This document shows positions 53,880 to 64,000 of a stretch of 64,000 nt of DNA, in pieces (the first letter of the stretch is position 1; every line of letters starts with the position of its first letter). Source of the stretch: Cercospora beticola (lineage: Eukaryota; Ascomycota; Dothideomycetes; Mycosphaerellales; Mycosphaerellaceae). The translations under genes were made by a program, and so were the position numbers. The stretch spans positions 372,001-436,000 of the forward strand of contig NC_088944.1 of assembly GCF_033473495.1 (NCBI RefSeq), in the 5' to 3' direction. The notes under the pieces are model-generated. The model did no database searches, was not told the DNA's origin, and worked only from the letters and a program-made list of their open reading frames with translations.

Positions 53880-56525
53880 ACCCGCATGATCACGGTCGAC
53901 GCCATTGGCGGCATACACTACCCGTGCTCATCGTCCAAAGAACCGCCGTGGCCGCATGCATTGAGAACACCGCCATCACGCTGAGCCAAGTGACATGCAA
54001 TTCTTTGCCGGCGAATCGCGCGGTTGGCATTCCGAGCCGGCTTTCTGCCTCTGCCCTCGCTCTCGCTCCTCTCCCTGCCTCCTACACCTTTGTCGATCGC
54101 AGATCAGAGCACGGCGTTTGTCGCGCGGAAGCTTTCAACACTGCGATTGTCGTCCCCTCGAGCCAGGTCTGGAGGTGATCTGGCTCGACCCATCAAGAGG
54201 CGTGGAGGCAGCTGGGCCCTCTGGTTGAAGGTGATGACGAGGAATTTCTGAAGGAGAATTGGAAGTATGCGCTCAGGAAAATACTTATGCAGTCGGAAAC
54301 ATGATTGATGAGATCACTTATCATCAAGGATTCCTTTCGTGCAGTTGGGTCTGCTGCTTCTTCCGCTTCTTATCGCCCAGATCAGCAAATGCCGTGAGAT
54401 CAGCGTCCCAGACAGCAGCACATGTGAGATGGCCTATTCCATCGGCTTCTTCGTCCAGATGCCTAAGTGATACAATAATGGGAGTTCGATCGGAGGAGAG
54501 ATCTCACACCTGCCTCACGATAGCAACATCTCTCAGACTATCATTGCAATCCGGACTGCAGTGGTCAGCGAGCAATGACAACTGCCAAAGGCAGAATGTG
54601 GGCGGTGGGTGTCCGATGTGCGCTGATCAAGTCAGCGCAGTCGTTTCCATCGCCTTAAGCCTCTGAGCAGTTGTAGAAGCTTCAGTGACGCCGTTGCTCG
54701 GGTGCGTGAATAGAGATCAAGCCGGAGTTCAAATCTCAGAGCGTTCTTCGGATCCCTGGCTCTACTATCTTGTGATCGAGACTGTCGTTCACGAGCAGAG
54801 TACCGCACGTTCAAGCACACTCACATGAGAGAGCGGCATTTCACGAAGTGATTGTGCAAGAGATACTGATGTTCCGCGACTAAGTCAGTTGCGTGGTCTT
54901 CGCTAGCGTCTGACTTATACCAGCCAGGCATAGGAGCCTGATTGTACGAGAAAGCATTCAGTAAGAGGGGTCAGGCGGCAATCCGTGTCGCTGACAGCAA
55001 TCCGTGTACCGCAGAGTGGCACGGATCTCGGTGTGCTGGTGAGAGAATCGGAGGAGATTGTCGTTCGAGGCTGTGTCACAGCCGTTCCATCGAACAGGTG
55101 GACTCTGAAGCCAGGCACGTCTGTTCGATGAGCAGGAATTAGCAGCAAGATTGCTCAACTGCATGCTTCCCTTAACCCCTCTTGCGCCTGAAAAGTGAAC
55201 AACTTCTTCAAAGAGTGGCGAAGGCTAATCGAGGGACTGTAGATTTGAGTATCACATAATGTCATCGCTCGCCGTGCTTCAACACGAGCTTCTCTGCATT
55301 GATTCCTCCTATTGATGCTGCTGTCTTACGCGAACAGCATTACAGTACCAAGTTTGTTGCCTTTTGTGCTGCTGACCGGGGTCGCGCTGATCACGAGAGC
55401 GCCGCCCCTGATATGCTGGTGGCTGTCCTTGAGACTGCGGCTATTGCGAAAGGTGGAGTTGTTGGATCTGCTAACTGTGGTGCAATGTTGGTGTCTCAAT
55501 GGGCTCGTTGCTGAATCTTCCGGTTTTGCTGCCTTTGCAGATAACGGTGAGCACGTCCATCGCGATGGGGTTGGGATTGGTAACTCTGGACGCCCTTGTG
55601 GCTGCCCCGAATCCAGTCGGTGAGCTGCTACCTCCATAGGTACCATGGTGCTCATGGTAGTTGACGATTGCTCTGGTGTGTCCTTCATAGCTCCGAGCAT
55701 TGTCTTCATCTGACTGCTCAACCCGGTCGAGCCCTTCTCGCCATTGACGAGGGCCTGGGCTGCTTGTGTCAGAATTGCCGGGTTGTTCCACGAACGCTCG
55801 ATTGCGCAAGTCCTTCTCTGCAGTCAGCTTTCACTGCTGCTTCTGAGTCACGCGGTCAGCCTCAGCCAACGTCCCACACTCCGCACCAAGCATGACAATT
55901 TCCAGCCCTGTATTGAAGATCCCTCTCTCCAAGACGCCAAAAACATGCTGAAGCATGTGTTTGCCCACCAGCGAGCCTGCAGTCTCGTCGTCGCTGGCGC
56001 CGCGTAGACGCAGCAGTCGTCCGTGCGGTGCGTTCGCAATGACTATGATGCGTGTCCTCCTCTCTTTGATGAAGGTCGACGAATTCGTCCATTGGATCCC
56101 GAGCCGCGCTCGTGCCTACACGCGATCCTCGGCCGACGAATCTCGCAGTCGTCGTCGCTGGCCTGCGTATCTTCAGCGCTCAATCAATGGTGGACCCAGC
56201 ATCAACAGATTGGCCATCTGAGTAGGGGCCATGATCGGCTGTGGTCCTTGGATCTTCTTGCTGATGTTCTTGCTGCATACCCGGCTTGGACGATCGCGGA
56301 GGCTGCTCAGAAGGTTGAGGCTGCGGTGTAGCTGACGACTCGTTCGATGGCGGTGCTAAAGTTAGCGCTGGTCGTCCAAGCGGTGCAAGTTGATACACTG
56401 CAGCGCGATAATGCAGCGAGAATGATGCTGCTTGCTAGGAACATGATCGAGCGCAAGATGCAGTTTCTTACTGCAGCCATTGATGTTGTCCCTGCTAGAC
56501 TAGTGCTGACCACACTGGCGATCAT
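53880..56525. other. Long stretch without a supported gene
   Basis: Many frames of 65-135 codons on both strands. A plus-strand piece near 55310-55514 (RGRADHESAAPDMLVAVLET) and a helical piece near 56347-56550 are mildly protein-like, but they lie in different frames with stops between, and no domain is seen. Confidence 0.35.
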
Positions 56526-56529
56526 GAAA

Positions 56530-57370
56530 CTTCTCGTTGGCAAACGCAGGTGCTTGTTGCGTCAGACCTGTCGTCTACCTCGCTGTTTCCGGCGTTTCTT
56601 CATTTGGTTCTTCGCCTGATCCGTTTTCTGACGCCGGTAACTCTTTCCGACACGACCCCAATCCGTGAATTCCGGATGCGACGGCGGCCTTCAGGATCGC
56701 TTTCCGCGATGGGACCGGCGTATCTTGGATGTTATGTGCTAAGATCGTTCTAAGCTGAATGCCAGTTCTTACTGCGCGGATCTTAGCCTGTTTTCTCGCG
56801 GACTGTCTGCGTCAACGGGTCATCTTCAGTAAAGTGTTCGTACCTGATCGGTGATTGTTGACTCAATGAGACGCGGCGTTGATTGCTGCGGTGATGCCGC
56901 TCAGAGACCTCTGATATGCGCTCCTGCTAGAGGTTTCCAAGACGCACATGCTTCTTGTCCATTCCGTAATTGCGCCTAATGTCCTCTGGGTGATTTTGTC
57001 GAGCGACATGGCAGTAGTCGCTGCTCCCTGACAACGGCTCTGTATATCGCACTGGCTCTTTCGACGATTCATGCTCCCGCTCTGACTCTTCCGTGGCACT
57101 CGTGACCGGTGTATGCAATGGTTCTTCGAGCAATCGGCAATGTATGCTTCAGGATTACTGCGTTTCGTGACCTGGGCAGGCGGCACCATGGCCGAGTTGG
57201 AGACTTTGGTGGTACTGAGTGCTGAGTGGATGGGCCTGACAATGGTTCGCTCGTCGTTTATTCGCTGGTTCCTGTTCTAATAGATCAACGATTGCTTCAC
57301 TTCATCGCGAGCGTGTAGCAGACTCTGCATGAGAGAATCCCCTTGCTGCTTGCCAGTAAAGTGCGGTTTA
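56530..57370 (-). pseudogene. Decayed charged-protein gene next to the virus-like unit
   Basis: The minus strand reads KQQGDSLMQSLLHARDEVKQ then TAG, then INDERTIVRPIHSALSTTKV and VTKRSNPEAYIADC. After a frameshift, one frame continues for about 600 bases with LHTPVTSATEESEREHESSK, YCHVARQNHPEDIRRNYGMD, then repeated stops (TAG, TAA, TAG, TAA, TGA) between pieces such as RRIRNSRIGVVSERVTGVRK. Polar and charged throughout. It lies directly 3' of the unit at 57445-60121 on the same strand and may be its second gene or an unrelated remnant. Confidence 0.45.
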
Positions 57371-57444
57371 TGACATGGTATTCTAGAAGGCTAGTCCGAG
57401 ACGAGATGGAAACGTAAGTACATGCAGCGCGTGGCAGACCTCAG

Positions 57445-60121
57445 GCATTGCCGCCGCGACAGCGATTCCGACCTTCCCTATGCAGCAATTCGAGCGACTT
57501 AGCCACATTAGCAGCTGCTCCATAGTCATTGTCCACGTACCAGTCGAAATCGAGGTCTGTGACGGCGGCGGCGAACGCGAGGTCAGGATTGGGTCCAGGA
57601 TTTTGTTTTCCACATAGAGCTCCGGCCAGCTAGTGCAACCCTGGTCCAGGACCGACAGCAGTTGTGTGATGTAGAAGTCTCGAACCCACTGGACTTTGTT
57701 GATGCCAGTCGACACCGCATGCACGTCCGATGCCGGCATGTTGTCGATTTTGGTGCGTGGGCCGGATCAAGGACTTGCTACGTGTAAGAGGCATAGTCAC
57801 GATCCTCCCGTTCTGGAAGTGCTGTCTCTGACCCTCCTGGTTCGTGCCCCCGTTCTGCGACGCGCTCTGATCCGCGCTCGCCCTTGCGAACAGGTGCGTG
57901 CTCTTGGGACGTGCAGGCGCCTGGAACTGGCTCGTCTGCTGGCTCTCGAGCGTCGGCTGATCGTCGTTCCTCTTCCTGAAGGTGAGGTCCCGCGAGCTCG
58001 GAGCGGGGCTGCCCATGTCGTCCCCGATGGTCCTGTCGGCTGCCGCTCCCACCTCCGCTCTAGCTCTCATGGCGATTATCATCTGCGAGTCCATCTTGAC
58101 TGCGTTCAGGATCGCCTGGCTGGCGTTGAACTGCTTGAACCTGTCTACGAAGGGTTTGAACAAGCTGTCGGGTGTGTGCCCAACGAGTGCTTTCACCAGT
58201 CTCGATATCCCGTCCACACTCGTCCCTATCTTGAGGGTGGTGACCAGGTACAAGTTGCACGTGAAGGTTGCTTTGATGTTCAGCTCCGTCTCGAGGTCGC
58301 AGAGATCATACATGAGCAGATCGTACATGAGCAGCTCGTTCTCCCTGGCTGTCGGCGAGATCGGCTCTGAGGCTGAGACTTTGTTCACGTTCATGTGCTC
58401 GAATTGGGCTGGGTCCGAGGTGTTGTAGTGTGTGAAGGAAGTCTTCAGGTTCGGGTACGACTTGAGCATGTCGTTCACGGACGTCTTTGGAACTGCGCCC
58501 ATCGATATGACCACCAGCTTGTAGGAGTTGTCGAAGATCTTCACTATCGACGCCAACAACTCCGAGAAGAAGGACATGGCACATACGCGCTTGGCCGTGT
58601 TGCTGACGAGGATGGGGCAGCAGTTGACGAACGCCACACGGGCATCTAGGCACGAGTATGATGCCCTCAGCGTCGACGCGAACTTCGTGTAGCACCCCTC
58701 TAGAGTCGGGAATGGCCTCCGGGCACCGTCCTTGAGCTTGGACTTGTACGCATTGTCGTTCTCGACGGCCACCATGGACATGATCCGGGCCAGGCCCTGA
58801 ACCGAAAGCGTACATCCGATGCACGACAGCGGCGAGTAGGCGAGCGCGGACGTGACGGGAGGGAGTATACCATTCCTGTGCGGGAGGATGCCTATGCACA
58901 CGCTTTCGGGCGGGCACGAGCGGGCGGTCATAAGCATGGACCTCGCCACGCAGTCGTATGTTGGGCCGTCGGATAGGGGCTTCGACTTCTTCAACAAGTC
59001 CATGGTGGCGATCATGCACTCATCCTTGATCCTCGTGTCGACCGTCAGCAGCTTCGAGGAGTCTATCGGAGCGGGTTCGGGCGGCTTGATGCTTCTCACC
59101 CTGCTCAGCAAGATCGATCTTATGTCGTCTGTCTCGGTTATCTGTTCTTGGACCAGTACCTCTCGGGATCGTATATGCGGTTGGAGAGCGTGAGAACATC
59201 GTCGCCCACGAACGAGACTCTGTAGCCCTTTCTGAACTTCTTTTTGAGCCAATTCTCGTGCTCGGGCAAATCCCTGATCGGCTCTAGATACGAGTTCTTC
59301 TCGGCGTTCGTCAGTGTAATACTCAGCGAGTTGCAGAATGTGGACACGTTTGTAGCCGAGAGAAGGCTGCACAACCCGGCCCTGAACGGGTAGGACGACT
59401 CGAGCGCCTTCAAAAGAGGATGTAGCCCTGGTTCTTCCATCGCGAGTAGCATCTGTGGACGCTCCAACGAGTGACACACCACGAAGACACGGACGGATGC
59501 GCGCCGATTTTCCGCGAAGTCCACATTCGAGCGGACGTTCGAGGTCTTGGCCTTGCTTCTCAGCACGTGCCTGACGTGGCTGCGATCGTCCTCCTCGGAC
59601 AGAGCCCTCATCATCTTTCTGATCGTGGAAGCATACTTGTCCAAACCCGTGCTTGAGATGAAGTACTCGGGGTTGGAGCTGAACGCCAAGCAGGACCACC
59701 TCACATGTCCGAACTGCAGCGTGTCGTGGTATTCCTTCTCGACCGGATCGAAATCGCACTCCGCTGCGAGAAGCTCACGCTTGACGAGCTGCATATCGCC
59801 AATCATCGCGCCACCCTCTTCATTCGTCTTTCCGCCAAAGTTGAGTGCGCCGTCTAGCTTCAGGATGTCCTTGGTGCGACGCTTCATGGACGCCTTGAGA
59901 ATCTGCATGCCGCCATTCGTTGCGCCGCCTTCCACGGTCGTCTTTCCGCCAACCTTGAGTGCGCCGTCCAGCTCTCGGATGTCGTCGGGGCAATCGGCTT
60001 CGCGGGGCAGACTCCACCCGTTGTAGCAGTCTCCAATCCATAGCGCGGTCCTGGTGACGCGATTGGGCGTGTGATATGAATGAGGAAGGGAACTGTCGTG
60101 GAGCGGAAGGATGTTGCACAA
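57445..60121 (-). pseudogene. Large virus- or element-like gene with frameshifts; UDG-like segment (tentative)
   Basis: Frame A starts at ATG 60121 and runs 327 codons to TAA at 59140-59138. It has a 38-residue repeat (DGALKVGGKTTVEGG, then DGALNFGGKTNEEGG) and ends near DPERYWSKNR. The protein signal then continues one frame away (ITETDDIRSILLSRVRSI) to about 57741, shifts again (INKVQWVRDFYITQLLSVL), and once more near 57595 (DFDWYVDNDYGAAANVAKSL), stopping near 57445. In the second frame, IGILPHRNG (about 58895), ALAYSPLS, ARVAFVNCCP (about 58640), KLVVISMGAVPK (about 58520) and SFTHYNTSDPA (about 58435) follow the order of a uracil-DNA glycosylase fold, but GQDPYH, the active Asp and the HPSP His are absent. 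So activity is unlikely and the resemblance may be false. The frames stay open for 2.4 kb in a region otherwise full of stops, which suggests recent arrival. The origin (viral, mobile element or host) is unknown. Confidence 0.45.
59791..59985 (-). repeat. Direct repeat, 114-bp period, inside the virus-like gene
   Basis: Segments starting at 59791 and 59905 share about 80 bases of near identity (both contain CGTCTTTCCGCCAA and TTGAGTGCGCCGTC). They encode a 38-residue repeat in frame A, so reading frame is kept. Confidence 0.8.
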
Positions 60122-60538
60122 ACGTCAGGAGCAGAGCAGAAGCAGTCCCTCAAGCGGCAAGGGCTCGACCCGCTGAGTAGCACCTTGCTTGTCTTCCTCG
60201 ACATCAGTCCACCAAGCCGAGCGTCTTGAAGCTCCTCCAATTTGCGGCAGGGCGGCGTTGATGAGGAATGTTCCGTGGGCCGTCGTATACATACATCGTC
60301 CTGTCAAAGCCTTGTGTGATGAATTATGACGGCGAGAACACTGGCGACAAGATCTCCGAAGGGAGCCGAGCGGAGGTCCGTGAGAGAGAGCACAGCCGAG
60401 TCGCGAAGGCGGAGGAGGCTCCGCTCGCGAATCGGCTATGGTCCGTGTCTCTCCACCCGGCCCATCGTCAGCGCTCCACTCACTCGACCCTTGTTGCTTC
60501 CGGCTACTCGGAGCACCATTCATCAACGTGCAGTCGCC
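60122..60538. promoter_or_regulatory. Shared head-to-head intergenic region
   Basis: About 417 bp between the minus-strand start at 60121 and the plus-strand start at 60539. If both are genes, it must hold two promoters. No TATA box is clear. A plus-strand in-frame ATG at 60326 would extend the chromodomain protein into it. Confidence 0.4.
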
Positions 60539-61195
60539 ATGGCGCGCCGATACGATTCCGCATCGGGCGGTGCGTCCTCGCCCATCTTTTCCCCAGCCAC
60601 TACTCGCAAGCGCACCCTCACCTACGCCCGCCGCGCCAAATCCCACCTCGTCTCCAAGACTTCACGTGCACGCTCCACAGCATCCCTCGACCCGGTGCTA
60701 CCACCACAGCAGGACGACACGCGCGAATTCGACGTCGAAGCCATCATCGACGAAAACCGGAGCACGCGGCGCTTCCTTGTACGATGGTCGGGCACAAACC
60801 CCGCCACCGGCTCCAAGTGGCCCGATTCATGGGAGCCACGAAGCAACCTCAACCGCGCGGCCTTGGAGCATTGGAGGAGGACGGCGAGGCCGGCGAGCCA
60901 CCGAAAAGCGAGCGGGCGTGTCCGCAGCACAGCCGACCGCGGCACTGCGGTCGCTGCGACAGAAGAAGAAGAAGATGATGATGATGGCGATACAGAGAAT
61001 GTGTGGGCCGTCGAGGCAATCCTGGACGAACGAGCAAGACACTACCTAATTCGATGGGATGGCGCAGATCCTGCCACTGGCCAAAAATGGTCCGACTCGT
61101 GGGAACCAAAGGCGAATGTTGGTCGGGCAGCAATTGAGGAGTGGGAAGCATCCCAGAACGGGAAGACGACGAGGAAGAAGAAGAAGAAGAAGTGA
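60539..61195 (+). CDS. Double-chromodomain protein
   Basis: A 218-aa protein. Start chosen at ATG 60539 (context cgccatgg); the frame is open to an earlier ATG at 60326. Chromodomain 1 spans about residues 63-115 (FDVEAIIDENRSTRRFLVRW, then DSWEPRSNLNRAALEHW). Chromodomain 2 spans about 154-206 (VWAVEAILDERARHYLIRW, then DSWEPKANVGRAAIEEW). Both have the same longer loop, NPATGSKW or DPATGQKW, before DSWEP. An acidic run lies between them, and the protein ends in a lysine run that may act as nuclear localisation signal. Chromodomains read methylated histone tails. There is no SET, helicase or chromoshadow part, so it is an adaptor-type protein. Domain 2 is the closest relative of the one at 8065-8511. 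It looks intact. Confidence 0.85.
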   Translation: MARRYDSASGGASSPIFSPATTRKRTLTYARRAKSHLVSKTSRARSTASLDPVLPPQQDDTREFDVEAIIDENRSTRRFLVRWSGTNPATGSKWPDSWEPRSNLNRAALEHWRRTARPASHRKASGRVRSTADRGTAVAATEEEEDDDDGDTENVWAVEAILDERARHYLIRWDGADPATGQKWSDSWEPKANVGRAAIEEWEASQNGKTTRKKKKKK

Positions 61196-61303
61196 ACAGG
61201 TGGGCGGGAGAGAACGTGCAGCGTGCTATTCCCTTCGAGCGATTCGCAAGACTCTGAGGATTACAGAGGTTTGGAGAAGATCATGAGACTCTGAAGAAAC
61301 GGC

Positions 61304-61421
61304 GTGCACTTCGGCGACATCTCTCGGTGCGCACTCTGGGTAGAAAGGAAGTGCACTTTGGCGACAGCTCTCTGTGCGCACTCTGTGTAGAAGGAAGTGC
61401 GCTCCTGCCGACAGGATCTGG
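61304..61421 (+). repeat. 47-bp tandem repeat, about 2.5 copies
   Basis: Copies begin at 61304, 61351 and 61397, each starting GTGC[AG]CT. The first two are about 90% alike, sharing GTGCGCACTCTG and GTAGAA; the third is partial. It lies just 3' of the double-chromodomain gene. Confidence 0.8.
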
Positions 61422-61424
61422 TAT

Positions 61425-62085
61425 ACAGAATGCTGAAGACTTCGAGATCGAGTTTCAATCGCAATCGCCTGGCATACCAACTTAGGTCCTGTTCGATCTC
61501 GCCATCAGTCGACTTCAGATGATATAGATGGTACGGGAATGTTGGAAAAGGAGAAAAACAAAAACGCACGAGTCGTCTTCAAAAGCGGTGCCTCTCTCAA
61601 GCCTACATTAAACATTGTCGCCTTTTGACTGGTTGCATTCTCTGATTATTGGCGCTGGCATTGTGCCTTCTTCTGGAACATTTCAAAACAGCCTTTCCAG
61701 CCAGATCATTCTAAAGAGCACTACAAATCGCCATTGTTCGACAATGCTTTGCATCTTCGGACCTCCTCACGTGCGCGGGATACTGCTCGCCAGCTCGTCT
61801 CGCTCCTCTGGCTGTCTTCCAGATCGCGGCCCGATGTGAATCGGAGTCAGCTGAGCTGGGTAAAGGCATTGCATTCTGCGGCTTCCTCGTTGCAGTTGTC
61901 GGAGCAGGAATCGCCAGACACCACTGCACTTCCCTCAACGCTAATATTGCAGGCCTCGAGCGTCATCGCGTCTTTCGGCATCACCAGACCAGCTTGGAGG
62001 TATCAGATCCTCGAATATGGAAATGGATCTATGCCCTTAGGCTGGCCATGTTAGGCCAACCTTGGCTCGATGCATACCTCTCCTA
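61425..62085. other. No supported gene
   Basis: Normal base composition, frames to about 106 codons without motif. It ends at a sharp drop in GC. Confidence 0.45.
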
Positions 62086-62089
62086 GATC

Positions 62090-64000
62090 TCGCACTCGAG
62101 ACTCGCACTGCTAGTAAGAGCGCAGCTCTCGTCGCTAATATTCCGTAAATGCCCTCGAATAGAGGAGAACTATAGTATTTGTAATAACACCGAGACTATA
62201 ACTAGAGACGACGACGACTCTCCGAGACAAAGCGCTATTAATCTAGTTAGACTTTATACGAAATACGTTATTAATTTTTGCTAATCTAATAGTACTATAT
62301 TATAGAGCTTTATTAGAATAGTAGTAGTATTACTTTTCCTAGTAAGTCTAATCGGCTATAAATCTCTTCTTATTATCTTTACTATAAACTTACTACTACT
62401 ACTAGTTAATTTTCTCTTCTTTTAGTAATAGAAAATTATTTAAAAAATATTAATAAAACTAGGAAAGTAAAGTCTATACTAGCTATATAATTCCTTTTAT
62501 AAAGATATTTACTAGATTAAATTTATTATACTTAAGTCTTAGTAGAAGATAAAAGATTAGCTATATTCGAAATAATAAGCTATACTTAGTCTAGTATATA
62601 TATTTTAAATAACCTACTTCTAATTATATACTAGATCTCGAGATCTATTCTTTTTATAGCTATTATATTATATATATATACTATTCTCTACTAAGATCTA
62701 ATATTTTCTATTCTATTTATAAGTCTTATAGTTTTTAGCTTACTCGAAGTTATACGTTTAAGTATACTATAAACTATTACTATCGAGTTATAGAGTTAGT
62801 AAGTTAGATTATAAAGTATATAGTATAGTAGAAGTAAAAGTAATAAATAGAAACTAACTAAGTTAATTATATTAGTTAGTTATAAGTTATATTTTACTTC
62901 TAAGATAGGTATTAGCTAAGTTATATAACCTAATATTATATAACTTATATTACCTAATTCTAATCTTTAAAGTATTTCTTAGAATATCTAACTAGTCTAT
63001 ACTTTCTAATACTTCTACTTAGGCTAGATAGTTTTCTATTTATATTTCTATATTTAAATCTAACTCTAAATTATAATAAGTTATTAGGTACTATAGTTAT
63101 ATAGTTAGAGCTATATATCTAATCTATTTTAGTTTAACTTCTTAGCCTAGTACTAGTATTAAACTTATTCTACTAGAGTAGAGTAAAGTTTAATACTTTT
63201 TACTCTTTTACTTAGACTCTCTTTTAAACTATATATAGATCTTTAGATCCTAATTACTTATTAAGTATAGTAAGCTACTTCTCCTATAGTATAATTCCTA
63301 GGCTTAGTATTATAAGTAATAAAGCTATCTATATAGTTTTTATTACTTACTATTTTAATTTCTAAGAGTCTAGAGTTTAATTTATAGTTAGAGTAGGAAT
63401 CTTTTACTTTTCCTTATATAAGTTAGAGTTATCTTATAAACTTCTAAAACTATAGTCTATTCTTTAGTTTAGTAAAACTATTAGTAACTATTTTTTTTAT
63501 TAGAATATATTCTACTATAATCTTTCTTTACTACTAGAGATATCTAATATAATTATATATAATATTAATATATTTAAAAAAGATAAACGCGCTCTAGCTA
63601 GTAATAATAATAACGATAGAAGGCCTCGAGGTCTCCTAATATATAATAATACTTTCTAACTAATATTATAATATTATAAGTAGAGAAAAGAGCCTAAGAG
63701 AAGAAGATTATATTTCTAACTTCTAGATAGCCTAAACCTATTTATATACTATTCTCTCTAGCTTATAAGGCTAGGAAAATAATACTAATACTTATACTCT
63801 AAAGCTAATAATCTAGAAGAACCTAAAGATACTTACTAAATAGATCTAGAGCTATCTCGACTTCTAAGTAACTCTTTCTTTCTTTCTAACTCTTCTTTTT
63901 TTCTAATAGATCTAATAGGCTCTTCTCTACTATACTTTCTACTAGAAAGAGTTCTAGACTTTTTAGATAATCTAGAAAACTCTCTAGAGCTATCTAATAT
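62090..64000. mobile_element. AT-rich, RIP-like block, probably a dead transposon
   Basis: From about 62090 the DNA becomes very TA-rich and the dinucleotides CA and TG nearly vanish, while TA, CT and AG abound. No frame of 60 codons survives on either strand. This is what repeat-induced point mutation leaves in ascomycete repeats. The block runs off the window end, so its type (LTR, LINE or DNA element) and length cannot be judged. A few CG-containing islands remain (for example near 63587 and 63620). Confidence 0.8.

Noticed and set aside
54700..54780. tRNA-like T-arm (GAGTTCAAATCTC)
   Set aside because: No A-box, anticodon arm or acceptor pairing could be found around it.
11006..57370. 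Reassigned stop codons as the reason for the many in-frame stops
   Set aside because: TAA, TAG and TGA all interrupt frames, often with frameshifts, while the intact genes use normal stops. Decay explains this better.
59185..59210. GDD in FVGDDVLTLS as an RNA polymerase motif C
   Set aside because: No motif A or motif B (SGxxxT...N) precedes it at the right distance, so three residues alone do not support a polymerase.
59147..59759. First 204 codons of the 709-codon open frame 57630-59759
   Set aside because: They are antisense-like, Arg-rich shadow text of frame A (59138-60121), which has much better protein character. The true signal enters that frame only near 59147.
1..64000. CRISPR arrays, bacterial operons, insertion sequences
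   Set aside because: No spaced identical short repeats, no ribosome-binding patterns, and spliceosomal introns show a eukaryotic genome.

Overview
This window looks like nuclear DNA of a filamentous ascomycete, probably a dothideomycete of the Mycosphaerella/Capnodiales type. The reasons are a Zn(II)2Cys6 transcription factor with two short introns (48 and 51 nt), an RTC4-domain gene with a 50-nt intron, a fungal-style BTB/POZ protein, chromodomain proteins, a RING-H2 protein, and a final 1.9 kb block with the TA-rich, CA/TG-poor look of repeat-induced point mutation (RIP). No bacterial operons, tRNA, rRNA or CRISPR were seen. The species call is inference.

Gene density is low. Genes that look intact or nearly so are: a CxxC-pair protein (4656-5399 +), a single-chromodomain protein (8065-8511 -), a 346-aa protein with an internal duplication (13225-14265 -), an RTC4-domain protein (27901-29009 -), a BTB/POZ protein (36855-37571 -), a RING-H2 protein (48417-49004 -), a Zn2Cys6 factor (51062-52093 -) and a double-chromodomain protein (60539-61195 +). 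Between them lie many stretches that still read as protein in one frame but are cut by stops or frameshifts. The clearest are a kinase C-lobe (15.1-15.7 kb), an Asn-rich gene (19.9-21.7 kb), a gene at 30.7-31.4 kb, a long one at 33.3-35.0 kb, another at 43.7-44.6 kb, and one at 56.5-57.4 kb. A small Ty3/Gypsy RNase H-like scrap lies at 24.5-24.7 kb. This pattern suggests an accessory or subtelomeric region in decay; frameshifts from sequencing error cannot be excluded.

The most unusual feature is a coding unit on the minus strand at about 57.4-60.1 kb. It keeps long open frames (about 2.4 kb over two frames), with frameshifts near 59.14, 57.74 and 57.6 kb. I do not recognise the family. One stretch has a strand/helix order and short motifs that faintly recall the uracil-DNA glycosylase fold with the catalytic residues missing. 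It may be an integrated viral or mobile-element gene. It lies head-to-head with the double-chromodomain gene, about 2 kb from the RIP-like block.

Chromodomain paralogues sit near both ends of the window (8 kb and 60.5 kb), and transcription/chromatin-type proteins (Zn2Cys6, RING, BTB, RTC4) dominate the intact set. I saw no metabolic cluster.
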